Shown here piece by piece: positions 51,535-60,442 of a DNA stretch of 64,000 nucleotides. Source of the stretch: Thalassobacillus sp043497085 (GTDB lineage: Bacteria; Bacillota; Bacilli; Bacillales; Halobacillaceae); NCBI GenBank assembly GCA_043497085.1, contig JBIEKI010000016.1, one strand, 5' to 3'. The number at the start of each line of letters is the position of its first letter. The first letter of the stretch is position 1. The position numbers and the translations under genes are program-made. The notes beneath the pieces are model-generated. The model was not told the DNA's origin and did not search any database. It worked only from the letters and a program-made list of their open reading frames with translations.

Positions 51535-52203
51535 TCAATCATCTTCTACCACAAGATTTTTCTCGAAGCGGGAGATGTCTTTGTCTGCGCCGATGACAAT
51601 CAAGATGTCGCCCTCCTGGATCATTTCGGTAGCCATTGGAGAAACGATGACATCTTTCTGACGCTTGATGGCGACCACGTTACATCCATACTGGGCACGG
51701 ATGTCGAGATCGACGAGTGATTGTCCGCTCATCTTACTTCCTGCTTTAACCTCGACCACACTGTGATCGTCGGAGAGCTCAATGTAATCTAATATATTAT
51801 TGGACATGATATTGTGAGCAATTCGTTTACCCATGTCACGTTCGGGATGGATGACATGGTCTGCACCGATTTTGCTTAGTATTTTTTCATGGTAATCATT
51901 TTGAGCTTTCACGGTTATTTTTTTAATTCCGAGCTCTTCTAATATGACAGTGGTCAACAGACTCGCCTGGATATTGTCACCAATGGCAACGATGACATGA
52001 TCGATGTTCCGAATTCCAAGTTCCCTTAACACTGTTTCGTCCGTGGAGTCGGCAATAACAGCATGAGAAGCGATTTCTTTGTACTCATTGACCTTATCTT
52101 CATCCAGGTCGATCGCTAATACCTCCAGCCCCTCCTGGCTCAATTCCCGGCAGATACTTCCGCCAAAACGGCCCAAACCTATGACTGCATATTCCTTTTT
52201 CAT
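51535..52203 (-). CDS. ktrC: Potassium uptake regulatory subunit KtrC (RCK)
   Basis: A 222-residue cytosolic protein with an RCK_N domain (1-125; nucleotide site GLGRFGGSICREL and acidic D in AIDLDED) and RCK_C domain (140-222, the c-di-AMP-binding part in relatives). KtrC gates the membrane subunit KtrD. It is very close in pattern to B. subtilis YkqB, including VKAQNDYHEKILSKIGADHVIHPERDM. The start MKKEYAVIG follows GGAGGATTTAAG. Single gene. Confidence 0.95.
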   Translation of the reverse strand: MKKEYAVIGLGRFGGSICRELSQEGLEVLAIDLDEDKVNEYKEIASHAVIADSTDETVLRELGIRNIDHVIVAIGDNIQASLLTTVILEELGIKKITVKAQNDYHEKILSKIGADHVIHPERDMGKRIAHNIMSNNILDYIELSDDHSVVEVKAGSKMSGQSLVDLDIRAQYGCNVVAIKRQKDVIVSPMATEMIQEGDILIVIGADKDISRFEKNLVVEDD

Positions 52204-52272
52204 CTTAAATCCTCCATTTTTGCTGACATCAGATAGATGTAATTTTATCATAATTCCGCCTTACGTACGACA

Positions 52273-52335
52273 TAAAACAAAAGCGCAAGCGCTGGTGCTG
52301 AATGCAGCCCGCTATACAGCATCATTTCAGGTTAT
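52273..52335 (+). repeat. Truncated family C repeat
   Basis: It starts ACAAAAGCGCAAGCGCT like the full copies but diverges after about 20 bases. Confidence 0.6.
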
Positions 52336-52341
52336 ATACAT

Positions 52342-52375
52342 TAAAAAACAGCCCCCCGCTTGTTTGGGAGGCTGT
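52342..52375 (-). terminator. Terminator after the bd oxidase operon
   Basis: ACAGCCTCCC pairs with GGGGGGCTGT (one G-U) on the minus strand, followed by TTTTTT. Confidence 0.85.
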
Positions 52376-52381
52376 ACGTGT

Positions 52382-53395
52382 TTATTTTTTTCCTTTTACA
52401 TAATCGGCATCAAACAGGAACATCCTCATCAACAATACAAGCGATGGGATAAGAAGGAACAATCCTGCAATGAAGGCGATGACCAGCGCAAGCCCCATGG
52501 CGTCATTGACCACACCTTCTGACAGGGTCACATAAGGATAAAGCAGGTAAGGTAAATGGGAAGCTCCATAACCGAAAAAGGCAGTCAGGAATTGAAACAT
52601 AACCGCTATGAAAGCCCAACCATAGTACTTCCCTTGATAGATTAAATAGATAGCGATCATGAAAAACCCTACAGACAGCCCGAATACCCACCATAATTCC
52701 ATCATGCGATTAAAGTGCTCCTGGTTATGCTGACTCATCGCAATGAATGTCGTCAAACTCGCAATGATCGTGGGTGAACTCCAAAATAATGCGTATTTCC
52801 GAACTAAATCCAATGCTCCCCTGTCATCAGCACGGTGTGCGTAAAAGCTTAAGAATGCCGAGCTGATATAGAGTACAGATACGATCGCTAGAAATACGAC
52901 ACTCCAGGAATAAGGGCTTTTCAATAGTGCCCCGGTAAGGAGATGGACTCCCTCTGACGTTTCCTCAATGAAGCCTCCCTCGGAAATAGTAAGTGCAGTG
53001 GACAACGAAGCAGGGATCAGCAAGCCGGTCGCACCATACAGAAACAAGTACACACTGCTTTGTTTTGAACCGTAATTTTCAAAAGCGTAAAAGGAGCCAC
53101 GGATAGCAATCAATACGATTGCGATACTTCCCGGCACCAGCAAGGTTTGCCCGAAATAATAAGCCGAATCCGGGAAGAAACCAACCAGACCGACGAAGAA
53201 GAAGACGAAAAAGACATTAGTCACTTCCCAAACCGGTGACAAATAACGAGATATCAATTTGTTAACCAAGTGGTCTTTTTTCGTGACTTTTGCATAATAA
53301 GCAAAGAATCCTGCCCCGAAGTCGATAGAGGCTACGATTAAATACCCGTATAAAAAGATCCACAAGACAGTTATTCCTATCAGTTCGTATGCCAT
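52382..53395 (-). CDS. ythB: bd-type quinol oxidase subunit II (YthB type)
   Basis: A 337-residue membrane protein with eight or nine helices of the CydB family. It begins with TVLWIFLYGYLIVASIDFGAGFFA, the typical subunit II start. Length and sequence point to the YthB branch rather than the main CydB. Its ATG shares one base with the stop of subunit I, so the two are translationally coupled. Confidence 0.9.
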   Translation of the reverse strand: MAYELIGITVLWIFLYGYLIVASIDFGAGFFAYYAKVTKKDHLVNKLISRYLSPVWEVTNVFFVFFFVGLVGFFPDSAYYFGQTLLVPGSIAIVLIAIRGSFYAFENYGSKQSSVYLFLYGATGLLIPASLSTALTISEGGFIEETSEGVHLLTGALLKSPYSWSVVFLAIVSVLYISSAFLSFYAHRADDRGALDLVRKYALFWSSPTIIASLTTFIAMSQHNQEHFNRMMELWWVFGLSVGFFMIAIYLIYQGKYYGWAFIAVMFQFLTAFFGYGASHLPYLLYPYVTLSEGVVNDAMGLALVIAFIAGLFLLIPSLVLLMRMFLFDADYVKGKK

Positions 53396-54750
53396 CAGCG
53401 CTCCTCCCCTTCAGTTTTAAAATCTGGATAGTGCCGTTCCAGTTCTGATTCCGCCGGGTTGTTCTTAAATAATTTGCGCAGCACAGTGATGACACCTATT
53501 CCTAAAACAGTATACAAGAGAATGAATAACAACAGCATCCAGCCGACATTAGGAGATGTCGTGGCGCCTTCTGCCACTTTCATGTATCCCCGCAGAATCC
53601 ATGGCTGCCGGCCTACCTCAGCATAGATCCAGCCGAATTCGATCGCCAGCATCGCCAAGGGTCCATTGAGGAAAATCAGCCACAGCAGAAATTTATTGTT
53701 TTCATTCCATTTTTTTATTTTAGCAACGATTAAATACAATAATGAAACGCCCAAGGAGTAAAAACCGATCAGAACCATCAGGTCGAACATATAGTGGACC
53801 CAAAATGGTGCGATTTCATCTTCAGGAAACTGATCCAAACCGACTACTTCTCCATTAAAATCACCCGTAGCTAAAAAACTTAACGCGTTGGGCAGCCGGA
53901 GGGCATTTTCCACTTCATTCACTTCATTCAGACGGCCGAACAGAATCAGGTCAGCCCCCTCTTCCGTTTCAAAGTGCCATTCGGCAACGGCCAGTTTTTC
54001 CGGCTGCTCATGAGCCAGGAATTTAGCGGATAAGTCACCGGCCACCGCTGTCAGCAAGGCGAAAATGAAAATCGAACCTACCGTGAGTTTTAGTGCCTTC
54101 TTATGGTAATCGCTATTTTTATTTCTGATGATATAAAAAGCTGTAATCGCAGCGAGAATAGCTGCGGAAGTTAAATGAGCAGTGGAAAGCACATGGAATA
54201 CTTTTGTAGGTGTCGCCGGGTTGAACATGGCGACAAGCGGCTGGACATTAACGAGCGCCCCATCCTTGACTTCGAATCCTTGCGGCGTATTCATGAATGC
54301 ATTCACTGTAGTGATGAAAAATGCGGACATCCCGGCTCCGATAACCACCGGAATCGATAATAACCAGTGATAAATCGGATTTTTGAATCTGTCCCAGGTA
54401 TATAAGTATGCACCTAAAAAGATTGCTTCAAAAAAGAATGCGAATGTTTCCAGGAACAACGGCAAACTGATGACATTTCCCGCCACTTGCATGAAGCTTG
54501 GCCATAATAAAGATAATTGCAATCCAATAGCCGTACCCGTCACAACCCCGACTGCAACAAGGATGATGAATCCTCTCGTCCATCGACGGGCCAATAATGT
54601 ATAGTTGGGATCTTTCTTTTTAATTCCCATAAACTCCGCGATGGATATCATCAATGGGACCCCTACTCCAATAGTGGCAAAAATGATGTGAAATCCAAGC
54701 GTCAACGAAGTCAATAACCTGCTTAGCATAACATTATCTAATTCAAACAA
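53395..54750 (-). CDS. ythA: bd-type quinol oxidase subunit I (YthA type)
   Basis: A 451-residue membrane protein of the CydA family, oxidising quinol and reducing oxygen without proton pumping. It has the N-terminal haem histidine in TLGFHIIFATIGVG, haem ligands further on, and GWIYAEVGRQPWILRG, the conserved CydA signature; the Q-loop is of the short kind. The start is TTG 54750 (MFELDNVMLSRLL) with GGGGAGGG 7 bases upstream. Two-gene operon with subunit II; no cydCD follow. Confidence 0.92.
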   Translation of the reverse strand: MFELDNVMLSRLLTSLTLGFHIIFATIGVGVPLMISIAEFMGIKKKDPNYTLLARRWTRGFIILVAVGVVTGTAIGLQLSLLWPSFMQVAGNVISLPLFLETFAFFFEAIFLGAYLYTWDRFKNPIYHWLLSIPVVIGAGMSAFFITTVNAFMNTPQGFEVKDGALVNVQPLVAMFNPATPTKVFHVLSTAHLTSAAILAAITAFYIIRNKNSDYHKKALKLTVGSIFIFALLTAVAGDLSAKFLAHEQPEKLAVAEWHFETEEGADLILFGRLNEVNEVENALRLPNALSFLATGDFNGEVVGLDQFPEDEIAPFWVHYMFDLMVLIGFYSLGVSLLYLIVAKIKKWNENNKFLLWLIFLNGPLAMLAIEFGWIYAEVGRQPWILRGYMKVAEGATTSPNVGWMLLLFILLYTVLGIGVITVLRKLFKNNPAESELERHYPDFKTEGEER

Positions 54751-54818
54751 ACATGTTCCCTCCCCATGTAACAATAAGTACCTTTCTATGGTTACTCTAC
54801 CCTAAAAATACTAAGACT

Positions 54819-54883
54819 AGTATAATACGTGAAATCGTTTTAATTTCATTAAAATAACGACTATTTTGTGACAAACTTCACAT
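54819..54883 (-). promoter_or_regulatory. ythAB promoter region with Rex-like site
   Basis: A -10 TATACT (54824-54819) has a weak -35 18 bp upstream. TTGTGACAAACTTCACAT (54866-54883) fits the Rex operator form TTGTGA-N6-TCACAA at 11 of 12 positions. TGAAATCGTTTTAA (54830-54843) resembles a cre box imperfectly. The remainder of 54884-55064 shows nothing further. Confidence 0.5.
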
Positions 54884-55064
54884 ACTTGCTGGTAATTTTA
54901 TCTTATAATAAATAATTAGTGTTTGTCTAAAGAAAAACTTCAGACATAGAAATTAGTGGGGTTATTAAATGTCCAAGTTAAGATAGCCTAGATGTTATTC
55001 CATAAAATAAAAAGAAACAAAACCAATGTTCCACAAACGGTGCTTTATTTTAACAAGACCATGC

Positions 55065-55101
55065 AAAAAAAACGCCTGGATATCAAGATCCAAGCGTTTT
55101 T
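55065..55101 (-). terminator. Terminator after yknV
   Basis: AAACGCCTGGAT pairs with ATCCAAGCGTTT (one G-U), followed by T8 on the minus strand. Confidence 0.9.
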
Positions 55102-55110
55102 TAGCTATTA

Positions 55111-56955
55111 CTATATGGCGTCGAGCATCTGGAATTGTGTCTTCACTAAGTCGTAATATTCCCCTTTTTGTTCCATCAGTTCATCATGACTTCCTTGTTC
55201 CAGAATTTTACCATGCTCAAGAACGATGATGTTATCCGCTTCCCGAATCGTAGAAAGACGGTGTGCGATGATGATCGCCGTCCTTCCTTTCAACAACCTG
55301 CGAAGTGCCGACTGAATTTTTACCTCGGTTTCTGTGTCGATGCTTGCTGTTGCTTCATCTAAGATAAGAATTCGAGGATCTGCAAGCAAGGCGCGTGCGA
55401 ATGACAGCAATTGCCGTTCTCCTGCTGAAAGGACGTTCCCCCGCTCTTCCACTTCGGTTTGATAGCCCTCGGAAAGCCTTTGAATAAATTCATCTGCACC
55501 AACAACCTTCGCCGCTTCAATGACGTCCTCATCGCTCGCATCCGGACGGCCGAACCGGATATTCTCCATGATGGTGCCGGAAAAAATGAAGGTATCCTGA
55601 AGGACGACACTGATTTGCTGACGGACACTGTCAATGGTCACATCACGTAAATCGGTTCCATCGATTTTCACAGCACCTTTGGTAGGGTCATAGAAACGAC
55701 TGATAAGGTTAGCAATTGTGGACTTACCTGAACCAGTATGACCGACCAGTGCAACTGTCTGCCCTTGCTTCATCTCCAGTGATATTTCATGTAGCGCAAT
55801 CCTTTTTTCATCATAAGAAAACTGAACGCGATCGAATTCAATATGGCCTTTGATTTGCTCTAAACGTTTCGCATCAGGCTTCTCAGCCACGTTCGGCTGC
55901 TCGTCGAGAAATTCGAAAATTCGCTCCGATGCCGCCATGGCCATCAATAGCTGGTTATACATCTGTCCGAGACGTGATATCGGCTCCCAGAACATTCCCA
56001 GGAAAAATGCAAAGGAGACGAAGGTACCAATTTCAATTCCTCCATTCGCAGGGCCCTGAATAATCAGCCACGCACCATAAGAGATAAGGATGACCGTACC
56101 GATTGCATTACTCATCTCAACAAATGGACGGAACATGGCACTTTTTTTCGTAGCATTCCTCCACGCTTCAAAACTATCGGTATTGACGCCATCAAAGAAC
56201 TCAGCGTTTTCTTTTTCCTGTGAAAACGACTGGGTGATACGAATGCCCTGGATGCTTTCATTCAAATGGGAATTCAAGCGGGATTGCTGGATCCTTACCC
56301 GCTGCCAGGAACGGCGGATATTCCGACGAAGTTTAGTAGAAATATAGAACATGATCGGCAGGATGACCATGATGGCCAGTGCAAGCTTTGGACTAAGCAC
56401 AAACAAAATGATGATGATGCCCAGTAAGGTCACGATGTCCATCAACAGATTGATGATTCCATTCGTGAACAGCTCCTGCAAAGAATTGATGTCATTCATG
56501 ATTCGGACTAAAATCGAACCGGCTGACCGTGAGTCAAAAAACCGGTGGGATAGTCGCTGGACATGGGAAAATAAATGCTGACGCAGATCATAAATGACAT
56601 TCTGCCCCAGGATATTCACCCATTTGATCCGGAACACGTTGCCGAGATAACTGAATAAGTAAAGGATGCCGATCCCAACAACCAGTTGGATCAGCATATT
56701 GACATCCTGATTGGCGATGGCAATATCGATGGCTACTTTACCGATTAAGATCGGTACCACCAACCGGATAATTGTCGATACCAGCATAGCGATGATTGCT
56801 GCCGGCAGTAATGTTTTTGAGTATGGTTTCAAATACTTCAATAACCGGACCATCTGTTCCCAGTTGAACGGTTTCTCGATCGCCTGATCAATGGTGTAAT
56901 GGAACCGGTTTAAGTGTTTATTCTCTTGAGGCTTCGTTTTTTGCCTGCGTGCCAA
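55111..56955 (-). CDS. yknV: ABC exporter half-transporter YknV type
   Basis: A 614-residue type IV ABC exporter half: a polar N-terminal stretch, six helices (about 45-330) and an ATPase domain (370-614). Walker A GHTGSGKST, signature LSAGERQLLSFARALL, Walker B LILDEATASID with the catalytic Glu, H-loop IIAHRLS. With the YknU partner upstream it forms a heterodimer for drugs or lipids. The start is TTG with GGGGGGAG upstream, 22 bases after the yknU stop. Confidence 0.92.
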   Translation of the reverse strand: MARRQKTKPQENKHLNRFHYTIDQAIEKPFNWEQMVRLLKYLKPYSKTLLPAAIIAMLVSTIIRLVVPILIGKVAIDIAIANQDVNMLIQLVVGIGILYLFSYLGNVFRIKWVNILGQNVIYDLRQHLFSHVQRLSHRFFDSRSAGSILVRIMNDINSLQELFTNGIINLLMDIVTLLGIIIILFVLSPKLALAIMVILPIMFYISTKLRRNIRRSWQRVRIQQSRLNSHLNESIQGIRITQSFSQEKENAEFFDGVNTDSFEAWRNATKKSAMFRPFVEMSNAIGTVILISYGAWLIIQGPANGGIEIGTFVSFAFFLGMFWEPISRLGQMYNQLLMAMAASERIFEFLDEQPNVAEKPDAKRLEQIKGHIEFDRVQFSYDEKRIALHEISLEMKQGQTVALVGHTGSGKSTIANLISRFYDPTKGAVKIDGTDLRDVTIDSVRQQISVVLQDTFIFSGTIMENIRFGRPDASDEDVIEAAKVVGADEFIQRLSEGYQTEVEERGNVLSAGERQLLSFARALLADPRILILDEATASIDTETEVKIQSALRRLLKGRTAIIIAHRLSTIREADNIIVLEHGKILEQGSHDELMEQKGEYYDLVKTQFQMLDAI

Positions 56956-56977
56956 GATGACTCCCCCCTTTTTTATT

Positions 56978-58732
56978 TCAAATATTGGATGCGTTCATAA
57001 TTTGTTCTTTATCCTGGTATTGAATATCATATATCCGCTGATATGGACCGCCATTGGAAAGCAGGAAGTCGTGTGTTCCACGCTCTTTCACTTCCCCGTC
57101 TTCCAATACCAGAATTTCATCGGCATGTTTCAAGGAAGAAATTCGGTGAGCGATGATGAAAGTTGTTCTGCCTTCCATCACTTCTTTCAATGCTTTCTGG
57201 ATTTTGAATTCTGTTTCCATATCGACTGCAGAAGTCGCATCATCCAATACAAGGATGCTCGGATCGATGAGAATCGCCCGTGCAATGGCAATCCGCTGCT
57301 TCTGTCCACCGGATAGTCCCATTCCGCGCTCCCCGAGCAACGTATCATAACCATCCGGCATATCCATGATGAAGTCATGCGCCTGTGCCCGCTTGGCAGC
57401 ATCGATCACTTCTTCCAGGGTAGCATCCGGGTTTCCATAAGCGATATTTTCCTTGATCGTTGTCGAAAACAGGAACGACTCTTGCAAAACGAATCCGATA
57501 TTGCGTCTCAATGTTTTTAAAGAATAATGATCAACCGGCTTGCTATCGATCAGGACTTCTCCTTGTTCCGGTTCATAGAAACGGGTGATCAATTGAGTGA
57601 TACTCGTTTTACCGGAACCGGTCGCTCCGATCAAACCGATGACCTTGCCTGGTGGTGCGTCAAAACTGATATTCTTCAATGCTGAATCATCATCTTCCGT
57701 GTAGGTGAGCGTGACATCCTGGAAGGTGACGTGCCCGTTCAAACGCTTCAGAGTTATCGGGTCTTCTTTTTCCTGAATATCTTCTTTCGCTTCTAATATT
57801 TCAAGGAGACGTTCACCGGAAGCCTTCGATTGAGAAAACAGGTTGATAACAAACCCGAGGTTCATCAATGGTCCAAGAATGTACCATACCAGGCTGAAAA
57901 ATGCGACCAGTTCACCAAGGCCAAGATTGCCATTTACCACCATGCTGCCCCCATAAGCCAGCAATGCGACAACGGAAACATTTCCGATGAACTCCATCAA
58001 TGGAAAGTACTTCGCCCAAATGTTAGCGGTCGTCAGGTAGTTCTGCCGATAGTCCTGATTGCGGTCGGAGAATCTGCCAATCTCAAAGCCTTCCCTTGAC
58101 AGTGATTTGACTGTCGTCATTCCACTGATATTTTCCTGCACGCGTGTATTCAGTTTCCCAAACGATTTACGAATGCCCCGGAAAGCTGGATGGACGCGTT
58201 TATCGAACTGAAAAACGACAACAGCCAGAAATGGCATGGCTGCCATCGTCACAAGCGCTAATGGTACGGAGAAATAGAACATGACGCTGAGACTGATGAC
58301 AATCAATAAGGTGATACGGATCAGCTCGGCAATGCCGAAGGAAAGGAAAAACCGGAAACCTTCCACATCTGCCGTCAGACGGGACATCAAATCCCCTGTT
58401 TTTGCGTTGTCATAATACTTGAACGGGAGACGCTGCAACTTTTTATAAAGCTCATCTCTCAATTTATAGACGGAGGTTATCCCGAATAAATCACCTAAGT
58501 ATTGATGTAAGTATGTGGCAATCCCTTTGATAGCCATCAGGATGATGAAGGCTCCTGCCAGGTAAGGGATCAGGTTATAACGTTCATCTGCTACGACATC
58601 ATCGATTGTAATTTTCAAAATGATTGGGTAAACCACGGTGATTGCTGTCACAAAGAATAAAAACAACAGCGACCATAAGAAAAACTTTTTATAAGGCCAG
58701 TAAAACTCTTTCAGCTTTTTGAAGGTATCCAT
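56978..58732 (-). CDS. yknU: ABC exporter half-transporter YknU type
   Basis: A 584-residue ABC exporter half: six helices (about 15-305) and an ATPase domain (340-584). Walker A GATGSGKTS, signature LSGGQKQRIAIARAIL, Walker B ILVLDDATSAVD with Asp replacing the catalytic Glu, H-loop IIAHRIS. The degenerate site together with the canonical one in YknV marks an asymmetric heterodimer as in BmrCD. GGAGGGAGACAT precedes ATG. First gene of the pair. Confidence 0.92.
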   Translation of the reverse strand: MDTFKKLKEFYWPYKKFFLWSLLFLFFVTAITVVYPIILKITIDDVVADERYNLIPYLAGAFIILMAIKGIATYLHQYLGDLFGITSVYKLRDELYKKLQRLPFKYYDNAKTGDLMSRLTADVEGFRFFLSFGIAELIRITLLIVISLSVMFYFSVPLALVTMAAMPFLAVVVFQFDKRVHPAFRGIRKSFGKLNTRVQENISGMTTVKSLSREGFEIGRFSDRNQDYRQNYLTTANIWAKYFPLMEFIGNVSVVALLAYGGSMVVNGNLGLGELVAFFSLVWYILGPLMNLGFVINLFSQSKASGERLLEILEAKEDIQEKEDPITLKRLNGHVTFQDVTLTYTEDDDSALKNISFDAPPGKVIGLIGATGSGKTSITQLITRFYEPEQGEVLIDSKPVDHYSLKTLRRNIGFVLQESFLFSTTIKENIAYGNPDATLEEVIDAAKRAQAHDFIMDMPDGYDTLLGERGMGLSGGQKQRIAIARAILIDPSILVLDDATSAVDMETEFKIQKALKEVMEGRTTFIIAHRISSLKHADEILVLEDGEVKERGTHDFLLSNGGPYQRIYDIQYQDKEQIMNASNI

Positions 58733-58983
58733 ATGTCTCCCTCCTCTTTCTGTAAATTTTTTACGTAATTATAAATATATCGGGTTACGAAATAAATATC
58801 CACCTTTTTGAGCTAATTTTTTAAAAATTCTACTTGCTACAATTTTACCATGGAAAGTGATGTAAAAGTGGGTAACACTACTGTTCATCGCAGATGGATT
58901 TTTCATTAGAAAAACCTGGCTTATCGCCAAATCCATATAGCAAAAGCCTAAGAGTTTCTTACAGTTAAAATTTCTTAACATAT

Positions 58984-59010
58984 AAAAAACCACCAGCTAA
59001 CTGGTGGTTC
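58984..59010 (-). terminator. Terminator after ykuV
   Basis: AACCACCAG pairs perfectly with CTGGTGGTT (loop CTAA), then TTTTTATAT on the minus strand. Between it and yknU (58733-58983) only the yknU promoter region is expected. Confidence 0.9.
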
Positions 59011-59019
59011 AATGAACTT

Positions 59020-59469
59020 TTATTTATCTTTGACGCCAAGGACGCGGTTGACACGCTTACGAAGCATTTTCATACCGCCGCCCCCTGCCTGGAAATGTCT
59101 CAGGTTGCCTTCTTCATCAAATACATAGTAGGCAGGCACGTATTGGTTTTCGAAAGCATCTGTGAGGGCATGTTTATTATCCACGAAAATCGGCTGCGTG
59201 ATATCATGCTCTGCAGCGACTTCTTTGATCTTATCCAAGTCCAAGTCTTTTTCAGAGCGTGGCATATGAACAGCAACAACATTCAAATCGTCTTTATATT
59301 CGTCACGGAATTCATTGACGTTCGGCATTGCCTCTTTACATAGTCCGCAGCTGACTGACCAGAAATGGATCAATGTCGGCTTATTTCCTAATAGGTCGCT
59401 TTTAGAAACTTCCCCATTCAGCCACTCGGTTGCGCCTTGCAGCTCTGGCATAGGTTCTCTTAAACGCAT
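59020..59469 (-). CDS. ykuV: Thiol-disulfide oxidoreductase YkuV
   Basis: A 149-residue thioredoxin-fold protein without signal peptide. The active site is WSVSCGLCKEAMP (CGLC, where B. subtilis YkuV has CHLC); cis-proline in YVPAYYVF. Strong similarity to YkuV through HMPRSEKDLDLDKIKE and HDITQPIFVDNKHALTDAFEN. The start MRLREPMPEL follows GGAGGAATTAGC. It lies downstream of ykuU, with a terminator between. Confidence 0.94.
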   Translation of the reverse strand: MRLREPMPELQGATEWLNGEVSKSDLLGNKPTLIHFWSVSCGLCKEAMPNVNEFRDEYKDDLNVVAVHMPRSEKDLDLDKIKEVAAEHDITQPIFVDNKHALTDAFENQYVPAYYVFDEEGNLRHFQAGGGGMKMLRKRVNRVLGVKDK

Positions 59470-59516
59470 GCTAATTCCTCCTTCATTAATGTACATGAAC
59501 AATTGCCGTAGATATA

Positions 59517-59544
59517 AAAGGGTCTAACATGGAGTTAGACCCTT
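59517..59544 (-). terminator. Terminator after ykuU
   Basis: AAGGGTCTAAC pairs perfectly with GTTAGACCCTT (loop ATGGA), then TTATAT on the minus strand. Confidence 0.88.
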
Positions 59545-59572
59545 GTGAATAGCTTGTCCCTTTATGACTCGA

Positions 59573-60115
59573 TTATAGAGTCTCTTGACCTGGCTTCCAG
59601 TTTGCTGGGCAAAGTCCGCCAGTTTGAAGTGCTTGAAGTACACGAAGTGTTTCATCAACGTCACGGCCGATGTTGTTGTGGTTAACTACCTGGTACATCA
59701 ATTCGCCTTCTGGGCTGATGATGAATAGACCGCGAAGTGCAACACCTTCATCTTCAATTAGTACACCAAAGTCTTCAGAGACTTTATGGTTAGTATCAGC
59801 AGCCAATGGGTAAGCTAGATCGCCAAGGCCATTGTCGTCACGGGAAGTGTTAATCCAAGCCAAGTGCGTGTGGATTGTATCTGTAGATACACCAACTACT
59901 TCTGCATCAAGGTCTTCGAATTCATCGTAACGATCAGAAAGTGCAGTAATTTCAGTAGGACATACGAAAGTGAAGTCCATTGGATAGAAGAATAGTACTG
60001 TCCATTTGTCGTTCTTCATGTTTTCCTCTAAAGATACTTTTCCGAATTCTTTGTTCGGAAGTACCGCGTCCATTTCAAAGCGCGGAGCTTGCTTTGCTAC
60101 CATACGTTCTGCCAT
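59573..60115 (-). CDS. ykuU: 2-Cys peroxiredoxin YkuU
   Basis: A 180-residue AhpC/TSA peroxiredoxin. Peroxidatic cysteine in FYPMDFTFVCPTEI (about 52), resolving cysteine in GGLCPANWKPG near the end. It reduces peroxides, probably with a thioredoxin-like donor, and ykuV beside it is a candidate. GGAGGGATTTTC precedes ATG. A near-consensus promoter lies 54 bases upstream. Confidence 0.95.
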   Translation of the reverse strand: MAERMVAKQAPRFEMDAVLPNKEFGKVSLEENMKNDKWTVLFFYPMDFTFVCPTEITALSDRYDEFEDLDAEVVGVSTDTIHTHLAWINTSRDDNGLGDLAYPLAADTNHKVSEDFGVLIEDEGVALRGLFIISPEGELMYQVVNHNNIGRDVDETLRVLQALQTGGLCPANWKPGQETL

Positions 60116-60168
60116 GAAAATCCCTCCAAAAATATTGAATTAATTTGTTATAATCACTCACAAGTTAT

Positions 60169-60219
60169 ATTATAACGAGCAGCTTGTTTAAAGTCAATGT
60201 TAAATTATAATAAATTTAA
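60169..60219 (-). promoter_or_regulatory. Sigma-A promoter of ykuU with an AT palindrome
   Basis: TTGACT (60197-60192) and TATAAT (60174-60169) are 17 bp apart, the best sigma-A promoter in the window. Directly upstream is TTAAATTATAATAAATTTAA (60200-60219), a near-palindrome somewhat like PerR/Fur-type boxes. Confidence 0.75.
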
Positions 60220-60376
60220 TCTAGCTTTTTGACTTCCATAATCAAGCATGCCCCAATAATATAACCCTTACACATTCTCATTAAACAATAATGAATGATG
60301 AAAGTAAAATGATAGGCTTTACATTTTTTCTTCAGCCACTTTTTTAACTCCGGCATATGACATTCAACCGTTTGAT

Positions 60377-60406
60377 TTGATAATTTCTGACAAAATCCGC
60401 TATCCT
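60377..60406 (+). promoter_or_regulatory. Candidate promoter of ykuT
   Basis: TTGATA (60377-60382) and TATCCT (60401-60406) are 18 bp apart, 36 bases before the ATG. Confidence 0.45.
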
Positions 60407-60442
60407 AATACACAGGATTGTATTTGGATAGGAGTTGTTATT

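Noticed and set aside
55111..58732. CydCD assignment for the ABC pair next to the bd oxidase genes
   Set aside because: Lengths, the asymmetric Walker B sites and a separating terminator fit YknUV better.
58769..58993. 74-codon minus-strand frame upstream of yknU
   Set aside because: Its start lies in the ykuV terminator, no ribosome site is present and the composition is non-coding.
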